Part shown: positions 11,108-23,099 of the stretch, piece after piece
How positions within the stretch are numbered: the stretch's first letter is position 1
Layout of the letters: every line of letters starts with the position of its first letter
NCBI GenBank assembly: GCA_922989275.2
Contig: OV277860.1
Location: 46,384,400-46,448,399 of the forward strand
Direction of reading: 5' to 3'
Length of the DNA: 64,000 bases
From: Gari tellinella
Taxonomy: Eukaryota; Mollusca; Bivalvia; Cardiida; Psammobiidae
Made by a program: the position numbers and the translations under genes
The notes under the pieces: generated by a model
The model's database searches: none
Told to the model about the DNA's origin: nothing
What the model saw: only the letters and a program-made list of their open reading frames with translations

Positions 11108-11490
11108 GCGTTCACCGTCTACAACGCCAGTCCAGATTCTGTTATGAACGATGTGATCCTCCTAGATTCCTCCATCCGTCCATATAGCTTGGTCTGTACA
11201 GGTATCGACTCTGGCCACATGTTTCCTTTTCTCGTCCAGATGTGGGCACCTTTGCAGTATATGTCAAGTCGTTTGCTGTTCAAGGCCACAAGTACATAAG
11301 GGGGATGGGGCTATCTTTATCTTGGTAAACATATGTGAGTAAAGTCTGTTGTGTCCAGTGCGGAGCCTTATTATAGCCACTTGTTCCCTTCTGTGTCTGA
11401 GCCACGTTGAAACGTAATTGGAAGTTGCCAACCCAATATTACATTCAAGCAATTCTGGATGCAGGTCCAATGAGTATATCCTAACCAAAT
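11108..11490 (-). pseudogene. LINE ORF2 C-terminal fragment
   Basis: On the minus strand, a frame with NYVSTWLRHRR, IRLRTGHNRLYSHM and PLCTCGLE matches the post-RT tail of non-LTR retrotransposon polyproteins. It continues, after a frame change near 11270, with a stretch reading HLDEKRKHVWPE and ESRRITSFI, typical of the last residues of these proteins. The ends are worn and no target duplication was located. Confidence 0.65.
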
Positions 11491-11942
11491 AAAGGTCTAC
11501 CTATACCCTTACCCTAACGGAGAAAGGGCTTATGAATCACTTGGGTCAGAGTAAATGATTTGACTGTCCCGTAGATCTGGACACTTGCAGACAGCTGAGG
11601 TGTTCGACGCAACTTTTCGTATTGATTGCATGGCTCCAATGCCAAACCAAACAACAAGACATTCTCTTAAATGAACAAACCAATGAAGATCAAGACAATA
11701 TAGAATATTGAATTCGTTAACATAGATAACTATTCAGTGAGCTGACTGTAGCCGGAAAAAATCGTGAAATCGACGTTAGAAACTTCTAGTTTCATATGAG
11801 CTGACCCCGCTACTTTGGCACCATTCATTCTAGATGGCAACATGAAGAAAACTACAAAATCCGAAATATTGTCTAGGTTTGAAGGAAAGGTGGAAAAAAG
11901 CAGCTTGACAAAAAAGAACACCCAGGGCTTTTAGTCATTGAC

Positions 11943-12965
11943 TTGATGTTGCTAAGGATGATATGCACCAAAAGGTCTGATTGTAAAACATTTGGTGATG
12001 TTTCTAAGAAAGTTGCATCAGTAGTTTTAGGCGTGGCACTCAAATGCACAGCTCTGGTTGTGGATAACTACCAGTATGAAAAATCTATCAAGTCCGGAGA
12101 AAGGACGAGGCACGGGCATGTAGATATGCAGGAAATAAGAAATCAGACAACGAACACGCCCATGTCAAGGCAAATAACAAAGTTACTTTCAAATCCTGTC
12201 AACAAGATCGAAAATATCAATGCGGATTTCGTTTTGTGAGAATTGACAGGTCAGTTTGAAAATTAATTACCAGATGATATGACTGTATTTATCGGTGGCG
12301 GTGTCAAAGACACAGATAAAGCAGTAAAAGTACTGAGAAACATTTGTGAAAGTGTAGAAGAACTACGGTCTGACCATGAGAAGGCACACTCTAGAATGAT
12401 TCCACATATAGATATCGTCGTGAGAGAGCTCCATCTTACAAATATTATTCTGTTGATTCCGAAGTGGCAGATATTTGTCAAAGAAAAGCATTGGATCAAA
12501 TATTCAGACGCCAAATAAAACGTGTTATTCATATGCACGACAAAAGCATCAGACCTTGGAGAAGCATTTTCAAATGTTTGCCGGTCATACATGCGTTGAG
12601 GGTTGTGACTCTAATAGTGCATGTTATGGAATGGGGAAGAAACGTTGGAGCACCATTGACACGAATAGTGTCATTGCTTGAAGGACATGGAGAAGTTGGG
12701 GAGGACCCAGTAGACATATCAATACGTGCAACATAAGCTGTGACACAGGCACTGTCTGCTTATACAGCGACATGCTAGAAGAAAACATCGGCAGTGTCAG
12801 GTATGACCTGTTCTCACAGAAGGTTTTTTTTCAAGTGCAAAACCCCCGCCGACATCTGATGCACTGAATGAACATTTACGAAGAGAAGAAACTACAAACG
12901 TACCAGACTTTTATCTGGAATTCTGCCATCTGGAATTCTGCCACCATACCTCAAACTACCATCCC
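11943..12965 (+). pseudogene. Decayed copy of a repeat-associated invertebrate ORF
   Basis: Three overlapping frames read as one broken protein: MICTKRSDCKTFGDVSKK and VVDNYQYEKSIKSGERTR first (11943-12239), then VEELRSDHEKAHSRMIPHID (12279-12518), then EGCDSNSACYGMGKKRWSTI (about 12600-12660), then PPTSDALNEHLRREE near 12850. From memory this order matches a large uncharacterised protein family repeated in mollusc and cnidarian genomes, usually with SDxExADTRM and GCDxTSxFxGxGKK motifs. At least two frameshifts and in-frame stops break it. The function is unknown to me. Confidence 0.6.
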
Positions 12966-12984
12966 CAGTTAACGCTAGTTAGTG

Positions 12985-14922
12985 GCTAAAAAGGTGTAGA
13001 CGACGAGTTCAGAGTTTACACACGAAAGCGTGACGTCAGCAGAAGCGAACAAATTGTGACGTCAGACATGAGACTACTGACATTTAGCGCTAGCCAGTTG
13101 GGACACCGTTGGAAATAATCACCTTTTTCTGATTAAGATAACAAAATACATTTTGCAATTATTGGTTTCAAAAGATGCGCATGCAATAAGCAATTGCTCA
13201 TCGAGGTAATGCAAATGCCTAAAAAGAAATTTTGCAGTCCACTGACGCATGTGCTTGCGATGACGATATATGTGACAACCGGGTTGGTTATGCTCATGTA
13301 GATAGTGAAGTGACGACCAGTAGGCTATGAAATATGTGACAAAACATTCAAGCCATTATGATGGAATTGGGAGCATAAAAATTACCCAATGCTCGACCGG
13401 CAGAGTGGCACATTTCCATCAAACCGAACACTTACACATTGTAATTCACACCATACACAGTAGTTGCGATATTACTGAACTACTGTAAACTAAAAATAAA
13501 CACCACAAAATATTCATTAACGTACGTCAGTTTGCGTCAGTCAGACGAAAATGAAATGTCATTCGATTCAGATGAACACCATAGTAAAAAGAAAGGTACA
13601 CTAGCCTATATGTTACATGTGAGCGACATGGCTATAAGCTACATGCATGAATTATATTAACAATAATTATGTAGCTAGATATCAATGGGGATAACTTTTC
13701 AGTGGCGTAGCTTCCTATAGGCCGTGTAGGCCGCGGCCTACACATATTTATAGAAAGTCAAAATATAAGACAAAGTCTAAAATATAAAAAATGCATTAAA
13801 ACACAGCCTAATTGGGGGTCAGGCTTTAAATTGATCGAACGGGCTTTTGAGAAACAAGGAAGTTTTTCAGACAACAACATAGAAAATTCCACTCTCATGT
13901 ATCAATGCTACTGAAATATATGTTCGACCAGGCGTACGAAGTAATTTGATCTCTGACATCAAATGGAAAACTCCCGGTCTAATTACGACGTAGATTGACA
14001 CCATCTGTCGAAAAGGACACCCCTGTACATTTCTTTAATTTTGTTTAAGTTATTTTGCATGCTCTTAAGTTTTTTTATATGTATACCCTTAATTAAGTTA
14101 TTACATGGATGTTCATAGTGATATAACTGTACATGTGTCTGCATATTTCCTATATCACATCAGCTAGGTTCAGCAAATTTGGTTCGTGTGTACATTTTGG
14201 GACCGCAGTGTGTCCGGTAACATTTTAGGTTACTATACAATTCACCTTGAAATTTGACCTCATAGTAAAACGCCTGTACAGTGTGTATTTTGAACTATTT
14301 TCCACTCGGTACCAGTTGCATTTAGGTATATCCTAATTGTTTTGTAATTATATCATGGGTGTTACGTCCCATGAACATTTTCATCTCATTGTAACCTTTA
14401 CACTGACCTTAAAACCTGTCCGTAGTTTACATTATATCAGCTAGAGATATCTGATTTGGTGGGTGAGTAAATCCTACAATAGCGACATAGGTGATGCCCC
14501 CTTTTAGCAACATTGACCTAAATCTTGCCTTGATCATTGATCTTCCTGAAACAAAAGAAATCCTGTTTGTAGCATATGTCCTATATCACATGAACTAGGA
14601 ATACATATCTATAGTGTGGGATTATATATTATTTTCAGGTTTTTATAATGTTTGACCTTGACCACCCCCGTCATGTGTAGAAACAGTTTGTCTGAAGAAT
14701 AACAATTATTACACATCAAGTAGATTTACCAAAGTTTGTGTTTGTGAGTGCATCGTGAAATGGCATGGTGTCTCGTACCATCTTGATCTTTTACCTCATC
14801 TACAGAATAAACCATATCAGCTATTGGCATACCCAATTCAGTCTGTTAGTATATCTCAGGATGGCAGAGTGTGGCATGTCATTCTAAAGTACTCTGTAAC
14901 TTTGATCTTAATCTTGACGGTT
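12985..14922. other. No gene recognised
   Basis: No credible coding frame. At 13700 the sequence CAGTGGCGTAGCTTCC resembles a hAT-type terminus, but no partner end lies nearby. Two TGACGTCA octamers occur near 13031 and 13060. Confidence 0.45.
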
Positions 14923-14931
14923 GACTTGAAC

Positions 14932-15653
14932 CACAGGTACTTGACACATACTTTATTATCTATTAACACCCCCCCCCCTTTTTAATTTTTTTTTTTTTTT
15001 TTACTATACTTCTATAATTATAGATTCAAGGTAAACAGCGCAATTCAACACCTAGTCTTTACTATCGACTTAAGCTGATGCTAAAATAAACTAGATCGCC
15101 GATATTCTCTTGTGGTACCCTCGGGAAATGATTAATAATATTATAAATCATCTTTAAATGAAATATTATCAGTTTTATATAATTTACATAGAATGCAAAA
15201 GTAAAAGAAACTTTACCTGTTTAATTTTGACCAATGATATCGCTCCGTTCATTCGATTCATTCCGGTATTCAAAATGGCATTGAAAATGAAATGAGTCTT
15301 TCACTTGTCAATTTCGTGCCAAATTACATGTATATTTCATATAAGCTGATAGTGAAGAGGGTCATGTTCCGACACAAACGCATTTGCTCTAATGAAATTA
15401 GGTGAAAGTTCCAGCCGTAAAGGCCGTTAAATGTGCAAACAGACTAGATTACCCCTTATTTTGGGCAATAAATTCTGTACCGTGAGAACGACATAACACT
15501 TTTTTATGCTTATTTTCGTTATAATTCACATACTGTGGCGTTATTTGACGGACTTTGATGAAATAAAAAGTAGATATTGATAAATTAATCATTTCCCCGA
15601 GGGTACCACAAGAGGATGTCAATAGATAATAAAGTATGTGTCAAGTACCTGTG
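14932..15653. mobile_element. hAT-like MITE with 8-bp target duplication
   Basis: Terminal inverted repeats of about 37 bp (CACAGGTACTTGACACATAC ... mirror) are flanked by the direct repeat ACTTGAAC (14924-14931, 15654-15661). A second arm (CTCTTGTGGTACCCTCGGG, 15107-15133 against 15588-15614) continues the inverted repeat. On the left the two arm parts are separated by about 135 bp containing C and T homopolymers; on the right they are contiguous. An 8-bp duplication with CA-starting ends fits the hAT superfamily. Confidence 0.8.
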
Positions 15654-16178
15654 ACTTGAACTATAGAATTAGCATCTCCAAAGCATTTTTAAATACCACG
15701 AGTGAAATATGTGTGAAAAAATCTCGGTATGGCGGACTGTCGTGTACCACTTGTACGTCACAATTATCCTTATGTTGACCAGTGACCTCAGTCAAAGCAC
15801 TGTCTGTCCGGATTATACCCTATATATATCCTATCCCGTTTCATGATAACAAAGTGAACATACAGTGACTATACGGAAAAACAAACACTAGTGCTATTGT
15901 CTTGTGCAGTACAGCTTGGTACGCGGGTTAGGCTACGTTATTTAGGGAAAGACTAGCAGATGGACGTTGAGTTTAAAGACATCAATTTATGAGACTTAAA
16001 TTTATACAACGGCAAGTGTTAGTAAGATCACTCTGCTGCCAATAAAGTTGTTGAAGATCAATCGATTCGAGGATAACAATGTTTTATAAAAGTTTTGTAA
16101 GTTTGGAGCTTTAAGGCAAACTTTGTACTGACTTACTGTTAACCATTTCACTGCGTTACCCCGTGTACGTTTGTTATT

Positions 16179-16230
16179 TGCAAACAGGTTCGATCCTGAT
16201 CAGATGCCGCGTTACTGGGCGTCTGTCAAC
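16179..16230. repeat. Hairpin A remnant
   Basis: Left arm GCAAACAGGTTCGATCCTGA, then a truncated right arm (GGCGTCTG). No terminal repeats assigned. Confidence 0.5.
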
Positions 16231-16349
16231 CTATAGCTACCGAACATTTCTAGACTACGTCCGTATTTCGGCGGTTAGAAGTTGTTTAACTTAAATTGGA
16301 GACAACATTCGTGAGTGACTAATGCTAAAGAGGTGATGCTGCGATTATA

Positions 16350-16558
16350 CTGTATAACCTCTCTATTACGACAACTAAATGGGAAGCTAATTGGTTGTAT
16401 AAAAGACAGGTGACAGTTAAAAGCAAGGTGAAGGTAAAACAGAAAGCTCTTCGTGGAGCTTTCTGTTTTACTTCACCTTGATTTAAGCAGTCACCTGTCG
16501 TAATCAGATAACAGTGAACACAATTTTATTTAGTGGCCGTAATAGAGAGGTTCTACTG
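16350..16558. mobile_element. MITE family D (TA target) with a hairpin B variant
   Basis: Right end AATAGAGAGGTTCTACTG followed by TA; left end ATAACCTCTCTATTACGAC is the worn mirror. The centre is a 70-bp hairpin (16420-16490) with arms AAACAGAAAGCTC and mirror, related to hairpin B. The second copy is at 36427-36631. Confidence 0.75.
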
Positions 16559-16605
16559 TAATCATACGTATACTATGCGACCACTAATACGTTGGTGTTA
16601 ATGTA

Positions 16606-16842
16606 CAGTGGGGGAGATAAACAATTTTTATTCTCCATTTGAATGCAAACGAAACGCAAACACAATTTAAATTTTAAAAAATACATACCTTTGAATTTTC
16701 TTGTGCTTAGTAGCAGTAAGTGCGGAGCTTGATCAGATGCCGGATTTCTCAGCGTCTGATCTGGCTCCAAATTATTTTTCAATAGGCATAACTGGTTTAG
16801 CACATGCACTTTTATTGGGAAAGAATACCGTCTTCTTAAAAG
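16606..16842. mobile_element. Degenerate family A MITE with hairpin A
   Basis: Left end TA|CAGTGGGGGAGATAA; right part TTTATTGGGAAAGAATACCG. A diverged hairpin A (GCTTGATCAGATGCCGG ... GCGTCTGATCTGGCTCC) lies in the middle. Confidence 0.65.
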
Positions 16843-17217
16843 TAGTTAAAGCCTATACGACATGTAACAGCCTAATGCAGAATAAAAGTCCCAAATGTTA
16901 TAATAAAGTTCAATTTAGAGCTTTGTTGCCATATCATGCATTATTTGCATATATTAATCGGTTACCTACCTGAAAAAGCATTAAAGTTTTTCGCTGAGCA
17001 GTTATTTATATTGTGTTATTTTCCTTGTCGGACAAATTCGGTTCAGGTTTCAGAGACTTGCATTATTTAGATCTTTCTTTCAAACGGTAGAAGGATGTCG
17101 TTTTCCTTAAAAGATAGTATAGCTGAATTACCATATATCATTAAAAGAGAGACTGGGATTATCTCTTTTATAGTTAAGGTTGGGAACCCCTAAATATATC
17201 GGGCCATTGTCGAGCAG

Positions 17218-17394
17218 GGGCCCGTTTCATAAAACTTCGTACGACAAAAACGATCGTAAGTCAAATCTTTAAAATTCATTTAATTTCTGATTTCTCTATC
17301 TAATCATGTCTTGTGACATCTCTAATAATAATTAAGACTTTTATAAACTGACTTACGACAATATTTGTCGTACGAAGTTTTATGAAACGGGCCC
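17218..17394. mobile_element. MITE family E (GGGCCCG ends, CAG target)
   Basis: A 177-bp element with inverted termini GGGCCCGTTTCATAAAACTT and the mirror ending TTATGAAACGGGCCC, flanked by CAG (17215-17217, 17395-17397). The arms continue through TCGTACGACAAA. A CWG 3-bp target with GGG-starting ends suggests PIF/Harbinger; this is inference. It lacks hairpin A, unlike its relative at 30107. Confidence 0.8.
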
Positions 17395-17399
17395 CAGTA

Positions 17400-18880
17400 T
17401 CGGAAACTATACGGAGAGCGATCGGTCATTCTCGTCAACTGACGACCGTTCCGAGCTATACTACGGTTAAACTTTTCCCTGCTAAAATATCTCCCGGGTG
17501 TAGTATAAAGGAACGACTATACTATCTCCTATACATAATTATAATTTCTATAGCGACACGAAAGAGCGCTGTCTATGAATTTGATATTTTTTGACACGCT
17601 ATTTTCATAAAACCTATTAATGTTGCTGAATATTGTCAAACTTGATACAAATTATTATTGTTACTTGTCCAGGTTTAATAACTCTTGCACAACATATGAC
17701 AAACTTTTAACCCTGTTCAACTCGAAAGTATGTTCCTTAATTTGGACATCTTTGTCTTGAAATGCCACTTTCTTTATATAAAAAACCCCAACATCTTCTC
17801 CAATGTATTCAGCTAAGGGCTTAGTAAAAATTGCAAGTCACTCGCACAGTATCAGTCACTTTAAGCCCTTTACTGCCATGAATTCATTAGCTTTAAACTT
17901 TTGCCGCCTGTTTCCATTTTTAAAATATAGATCTAATTTCTTTTAGATATTCGGAATAAAAAAACCCAACTGACTCTCAAACAGAGTTGATCCTTATCAC
18001 ACGCCGTGTTACGCGACCCTGGTGTTTGCTAATAACTATTGTACTATACTCGGGACATGGCGGTTTTTTTGAGTCGCATGAAATTCTGTATCGCTGCACC
18101 TGCAATCCGGGGAGTTTATGCGAAATTTGACGCAAACTAGTCAACATCCAACGAAGAGATTTTATGTTAGAAAGCATATCATTATACAAAACACTAGGGA
18201 CACTAGAGACAATATGGCACTAAGAAACCGTTCAATAGAAAACCCATTTGGAGTTTTAAATAAAGGGATTTGCGTAATACCCAATGCATATAATTTGCAG
18301 ATAATCTTCTGCGGTAACTGTCTGCATTATTTTCATTATGCAAAATGTAGTCTGTTGTATTAAGAGACCTAAACGCTACTTTAAATAGTGGCCGTTTAAT
18401 GCCAGATTAAATGTATCATTGCGTGCTTAGCTATGATAAGAGGTGTCGTTTTCAAGTATCATAGTACAATGTACTATGCACGTTCCCATGGCGGCCTTAT
18501 TATAAGTCTGACTTTTGGCTTGTTTATCTTTTTAATCATTCTGTATCTTTTAACTCATCAACCCCTGAAACTTGAAATGAATAATCCAATTTACAATTAG
18601 GTCAATTTAATTTTCGAGTAGGTAAGGTTGTGCATTACAATATATTTCAAAACTGACATTTAATGAATACCTAGATCAGATGGCTCCTTTACCTGGGTCT
18701 AGATTGTTTGCAAAAGACAAGGGTACTCTTCTCATGTACACTGTTTGTAAATAGCAAGCAAACTGGTATTAATTGGTTAAACTATTGGTCATTATTCTGT
18801 GGGGTAGCTATTTTTCAGGAATGGTCACAATACGTTATGTGGGTTTGTATTATGACCGGTGTCGAATTTCGACCGTGTGC
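17400..18880. other. No gene recognised
   Basis: Contains only degenerate pieces of hairpin A (near 17985-18015 and 18665-18710). No credible coding frame. Confidence 0.45.
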
Positions 18881-19112
18881 TAAAAGTTGTCTTCTGCTGT
18901 TTAGCTCAAAATTACCTATTTTGACAGAAAAAAAACTTAATGATGAGTGACAAAAAGCTTGAATCAAGATCAGACGCCCCTTTGCGCGGCGTCTGATCTG
19001 GATTCAAGCTGTTTGCAAATGTAAACCAATTTCCCTCTCTTTAACGACTCCCTCCTAACAACGCACATAATCAGTGTATCCCATTGGTTGTCGTTGTATA
19101 GAGAGAGCGCTG
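18880..19112. mobile_element. Right part of a family C MITE with hairpin A
   Basis: Hairpin at 18951-19015 (arms AAAGCTTGAATCAAGATCAG and mirror), followed by CCCTCTCTTTAACGACTCCC and the right terminus GTTGTATAGAGAGAGCGCTG with TA. The left terminus is not recognisable. Confidence 0.6.
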
Positions 19113-19195
19113 TAACCTTGAACCATCGTCTTATCTCGAAACATGTTCCTGCATATATAAACATACCTTATACATACAAGCTTAAGGTACTTCGC

Positions 19196-20098
19196 GGGTG
19201 CGCTTAGTTTTCATACAAGGTGTAATAAAACTTTTCTTGAAGAATGGTAATAGCCCAAGAAACAATGTGTGAAAATATAGGCAAAATGTATCGTGCGGTT
19301 TGTCTTTAAGGTCTCTTTTCCTGACAAAAACCTGGAATTTTGATGATTCTATTTTGTTTAAAAAAAAAAAAAGCTAATGACTATAAGTCTCACCCAATAA
19401 GTAGTCCACACCATTCATAACAGGAAAGGCTAAAAACATTTTGAACAAAGGTGTTCAGAAAGATGTTATCAGCTATTTAAATTTTGCAAAATTCTAAAAA
19501 ATTGAATCACAAAAAAACTGAACCATTCAATGTATATTTTTTTTCATTTTATTCGAATACATGGTTGGTGAAATAGTTGGCCGGAAAAAATTAGAAAATA
19601 TTAGTCAGGATTTGTTGTGATAACAGTTTTTCTTATTTAAATGTGGGAAATTTGAAGTTGAGACACAGTTAACTACCTTAAATTTAAAATTCTGTCATTA
19701 AAATGCATTAGTATTTATTCATGGACTTGCATACAATGTAATTATATTGTTTCAACATTATAATGGGCAATATCGATCTTGAAAAGCTGCAATGTGTGGC
19801 TTTATAGTTCGATCAAATCTTATACATGTATACCGATTTTATTGACTTGTAAGTCATTAAACTAAAACGTACATGTAAGTGGACATATATTTGGACCGTA
19901 TATAACATCACTTATTCTAATCAACGAAGACTAAACATAAGTCAATCACTCTACCAACTGCGCTATGAAGAACTGCACTAAATCATTTCAACATTTCTCT
20001 TATATAAAATTTCTAGTATAAACACGTGCAGGAAAAGTCTATGTTGTCAAGACGCATTTCTGCTCGCCCGCAAGAATGAGTTCCGTATGCGAAGTACC
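19196..20098 (-). mobile_element. TTAA-flanked element K, copy 2
   Basis: Inverted copy of 3391-4407 with the same GGTACTTCGC ends and TTAA on both sides (19192-19195, 20099-20102). It lacks about 100 bp present in copy 1, including the B-box half of the tRNA-like unit, and differs by scattered substitutions. Confidence 0.85.
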
Positions 20099-20102
20099 TT
20101 AA

Positions 20103-20854
20103 ACGCACTACAAGCCGTATATCTACATTACATGTTTATCACATGATCTATTCGTTTTGTAAAGTGACATGGAACTGAATGACCGCTCACAAGAAAACAG
20201 TAACGTTCATAATGATAATATAACTATAGGTAAAACCTATATACGGCCAAAACCTGTTTCTACAAATTATAGGAAATAAGGTAATTTAATTTTACGAGGG
20301 TACGAAGTTATAGGGTGCGAAAAGGCGAGGGTACGAAATGCCCGTTGCCGCGAGAATAACACTGGCGGCCATTTTGGAATCGCCAGCCGTTCCACGCGAT
20401 TTTCTAATCCGGTGCGTCGTACCAATAATATGATAGGGAAATGCCTATCGGTTTAAGCCTGTGTACTCAATCGTTTCAACCAATTGCGCACATGTAATTA
20501 TGTACTATTAGAATAAAATATTTCCATACAGGAGAGCCTGATGAGCCACCGCTACGGAATTTCCGAACGCTCGGTTGGTTGGTGAATTAGGCATTCCCTT
20601 GCCGGAAGTGAAATCGTGACAGACAAAATGGCGCCGCCCATAACTGGGCGATAATTTCCCAGGTCGACAGGATAAATAAAAATGATTTCTTTATTCCTTG
20701 TTTTATTCGCGCAACGCGTACACATTAGCTATATAGGCGACGTGCGCAAAAAGCTGGCATGCAGCCAGCTTTTTGTTTCGGCCATATTATGTAGATCTAC
20801 ATGGTTCGATATTTTTTTCATTTGTTTAAGAGATATGCCAGTCATGCCTACACA
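20103..20854. other. No gene recognised
   Basis: Moderately GC-rich with a repeated GAGGGTACGAA (20297 and 20327) and a perfect short hairpin AAAAAGCTGGC/GCCAGCTTTTT at 20750-20777. The open frames overlapping the following tandem repeat do not look like a gene. Confidence 0.45.
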
Positions 20855-21272
20855 TGATCTGAACAAATGGAGAAGGCTGGTACATGGTGCAGCATCGAGT
20901 TGCTCCGGCGGCTCTATCAGGAGCAAAGGGGCAAAGGCAAGGAAAGGCAGATATACGCCAATACGCATTTCCAACATTCTATAAAAAATCAAATACGAAT
21001 GATCGGAAGAAATTGAGAAGGCTGGTACATGGTGCAGCATTGTCGTGCCCCGGCGGTTCCATCGGGAGCTAACCGACCAAGGCAAGACAGATATACGCCA
21101 AATTGGGAATGAGCATTTCCGACATTCTATGATAAAAATAATGCGCATGATCGGAAGAAATGGAGAAGGTTTTAAGGTGCTCCCGCGGTTCTATCAGGAG
21201 CTAAAGAACCAAAGCAAGGCAAGGCAAGTCAGATATACGCCAAAACGCATTCCCGACATTTTATGATAAAAT
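20855..21272. repeat. Three-unit ~145 bp tandem repeat
   Basis: Units start near 20855, 20999 and 21149, each reading GATCGGAAGAAATGGAGAAG or close, then a CCGGCGG tract, AGATATACGCC and TTCCGACATTCTATGATAAA. Minus- and plus-strand open frames across it repeat with the same period. Confidence 0.85.
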
Positions 21273-21286
21273 AATATGTGTGTGTA

Positions 21287-21312
21287 GGGGGGGGGGGGGG
21301 GGGGGGGGGGGG
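21287..21312 (+). repeat. Run of 26 G
   Basis: An uninterrupted G homopolymer right after the tandem repeat. It is followed by a two-copy 34-bp duplication containing CAGACCCTCTAAATTTGG (21316-21372). The length is prone to assembly error. Confidence 0.9.
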
Positions 21313-21920
21313 CTCAGAGCCTCAGACCCTCTAAATTTGGCCTAAGAGCCTCAGACCCTCTAAATTTGGCCTACACATAGATTTCCCCCAAGCTACGGCC
21401 CTGCTTTTAGCAGACGTCAAATTTTGAAAAGATAACTAATACTCAACTACTCCGATACATCAATACATATGCTGCTGATTTGCCTTCTAACCAACTCGCT
21501 GAATACACAATGTCCATCTGCGTGACCATATTTTGAAAATAATACGAAAACGGCAAAAGATCCTAACGTTATGCAGTTGAATTTAATCATACAAATTCGG
21601 AATTGTGAATTGTTAATGTGAGGAATGATTCAACTGGCGTTACGATACACTAAAATTATATATGACGGTTCTGTGTAGATCTATTAAAATGTGTATATGA
21701 TATTTGGCAATTTATATATTCAACTTAAACAAAGGGAAGCCTGCTCAAACACACGAGACATCGCAGACGATGCGAATACCCTCGCTCAGTTTATTTATAC
21801 TTACGATGGCATTTTAAAAGGGGTGATTTCTATGAATATGTCTGTGAAGTTTCGTGGTAAAGGTAATATACACCGGAAAAAAATGAGTTACATACATATG
21901 CACATACACAGATTTTTGAA

Positions 21921-22440
21921 TTGAGGTAAAGGGTCAAGGTCAAAGTCACAGTGACCTTAAAGTAGTACTCAACACCCCGCCATCTCATTATGTATTAACA
22001 CACCAAATTTGCTATTCCTTGCTGATATGGTAAAAAAGTTATGCTCCAGACAAGATTTTAAAAAAGAATTGAGGTCAAAGGTCAAGGTCAAGGTCACAGT
22101 AAACTAAAAGTAGAACACGACACTCCGCAATCCCAAAGTGTACTCACACAACAAATTTGCTCTTCCTAGCTGATGTGGTAATAGAACTATACTCAGGACA
22201 AAATGAGTTACAAATATACAAGCAAACACACATTTTACAATTGAGGTCAAAGGTCAAGATCAAGGTCACAGTGACCTAAAAGTAGTACGCGGCACTCCGC
22301 CTTCTCATGATGTTCTTACACACCAAATTAACTATTCCTAGCTAATACGGTACAGAAGATATGCTCCGGACAAGCTTTTTAAAAACAATGAGGTCAAAGG
22401 TCAAGGTCACAGTGACCTTAATTTAGTACGTGACACTATG
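21921..22440. repeat. Degenerate tandem array with AGGTCA half-sites
   Basis: About four units of roughly 150 bp, each beginning with AGGTCAAAGGTCAAGGTC and, in three of four, a palindromic (A)GGTCACAGTGACC(T) or near form (about 21943, 22264, 22400). The rest of each unit (ACACTCCGCC, CACACAACAAATTTG) is conserved. Confidence 0.8.
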
Positions 22441-23086
22441 CCATCTCAAGATGTACTCACACAACAAATTTGGTGTCCTTAGCTAAAATGGTAAAGGAAA
22501 TATACAAGTAGTAATAAAATGCAATAAAATTGTGGCGAAAATTGAATAATTGAAGGTCAGAGTTATCGCCCTTGTTAAAATGTCCCTGACCACTTTCAGC
22601 CTTGGCATCCGGCCTTTCCAAACTCGGGAAGGTCCATACTATTCAAATATACCATTATAAATTTTCTGCATCTCCACTTGCAAATCATTGTTAATTGAGG
22701 GTATTTTGAGAGTTGGCGCCCTCACTATGGGCCTAATTTGGATGGGGGAGGGTTAATCACTTTAAAGAAAAAATATCACTAACTAAAATTATACTTCAGG
22801 CTCTTATAAGCCATATAAATTATTTAAACTTTCATGACTATGGTTATTAAACTTTTAAGGTAACTTAATACTTGTCATGCTAAATTGCCATCTGCCTTCA
22901 AATATATTGTCTGCGAAAAATGTCAAAATTAGTTGGGTTTTGGGGTGGTTTTTTTGGTGTGTTGTTTCTTGTAAACTGACGAAAAGTTGACAATGAGTGA
23001 CAAACTTGGCGTCTGATCAGGATCCAAACTGTTTGCATATATAATAAGCCACATAATATGGATGCCCGGGCGTACTGACGTATGAT
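22441..23086. other. No gene; lone hairpin A arm
   Basis: No coding frame. At 23003-23037 only the right half of a hairpin A survives (GGCGTCTGATCAGGATCC then AAACTGTTTGC). Confidence 0.5.
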
Positions 23087-23099
23087 TTAGTAGAGGGCA

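Noticed and set aside
13025..13070. Two TGACGTCA CRE sites as an enhancer
   Set aside because: Octamers occur by chance at this window size and there is no gene close by.
20750..20777. Rho-independent-type terminator hairpin
   Set aside because: This signal has no meaning in nuclear DNA; kept only as a short palindrome.
20682..21266. Overlapping ORFs of 60-140 codons on both strands
   Set aside because: They follow the period of the three-unit tandem repeat and show no protein motif.
13700..21410. A 7.7-kb element bounded by CAGTGGCGTAGCTT and its mirror-like AAGCTACGGCCCTG
   Set aside because: The interior holds unrelated elements and no duplication was found at the ends; more likely two independent hAT-type ends.
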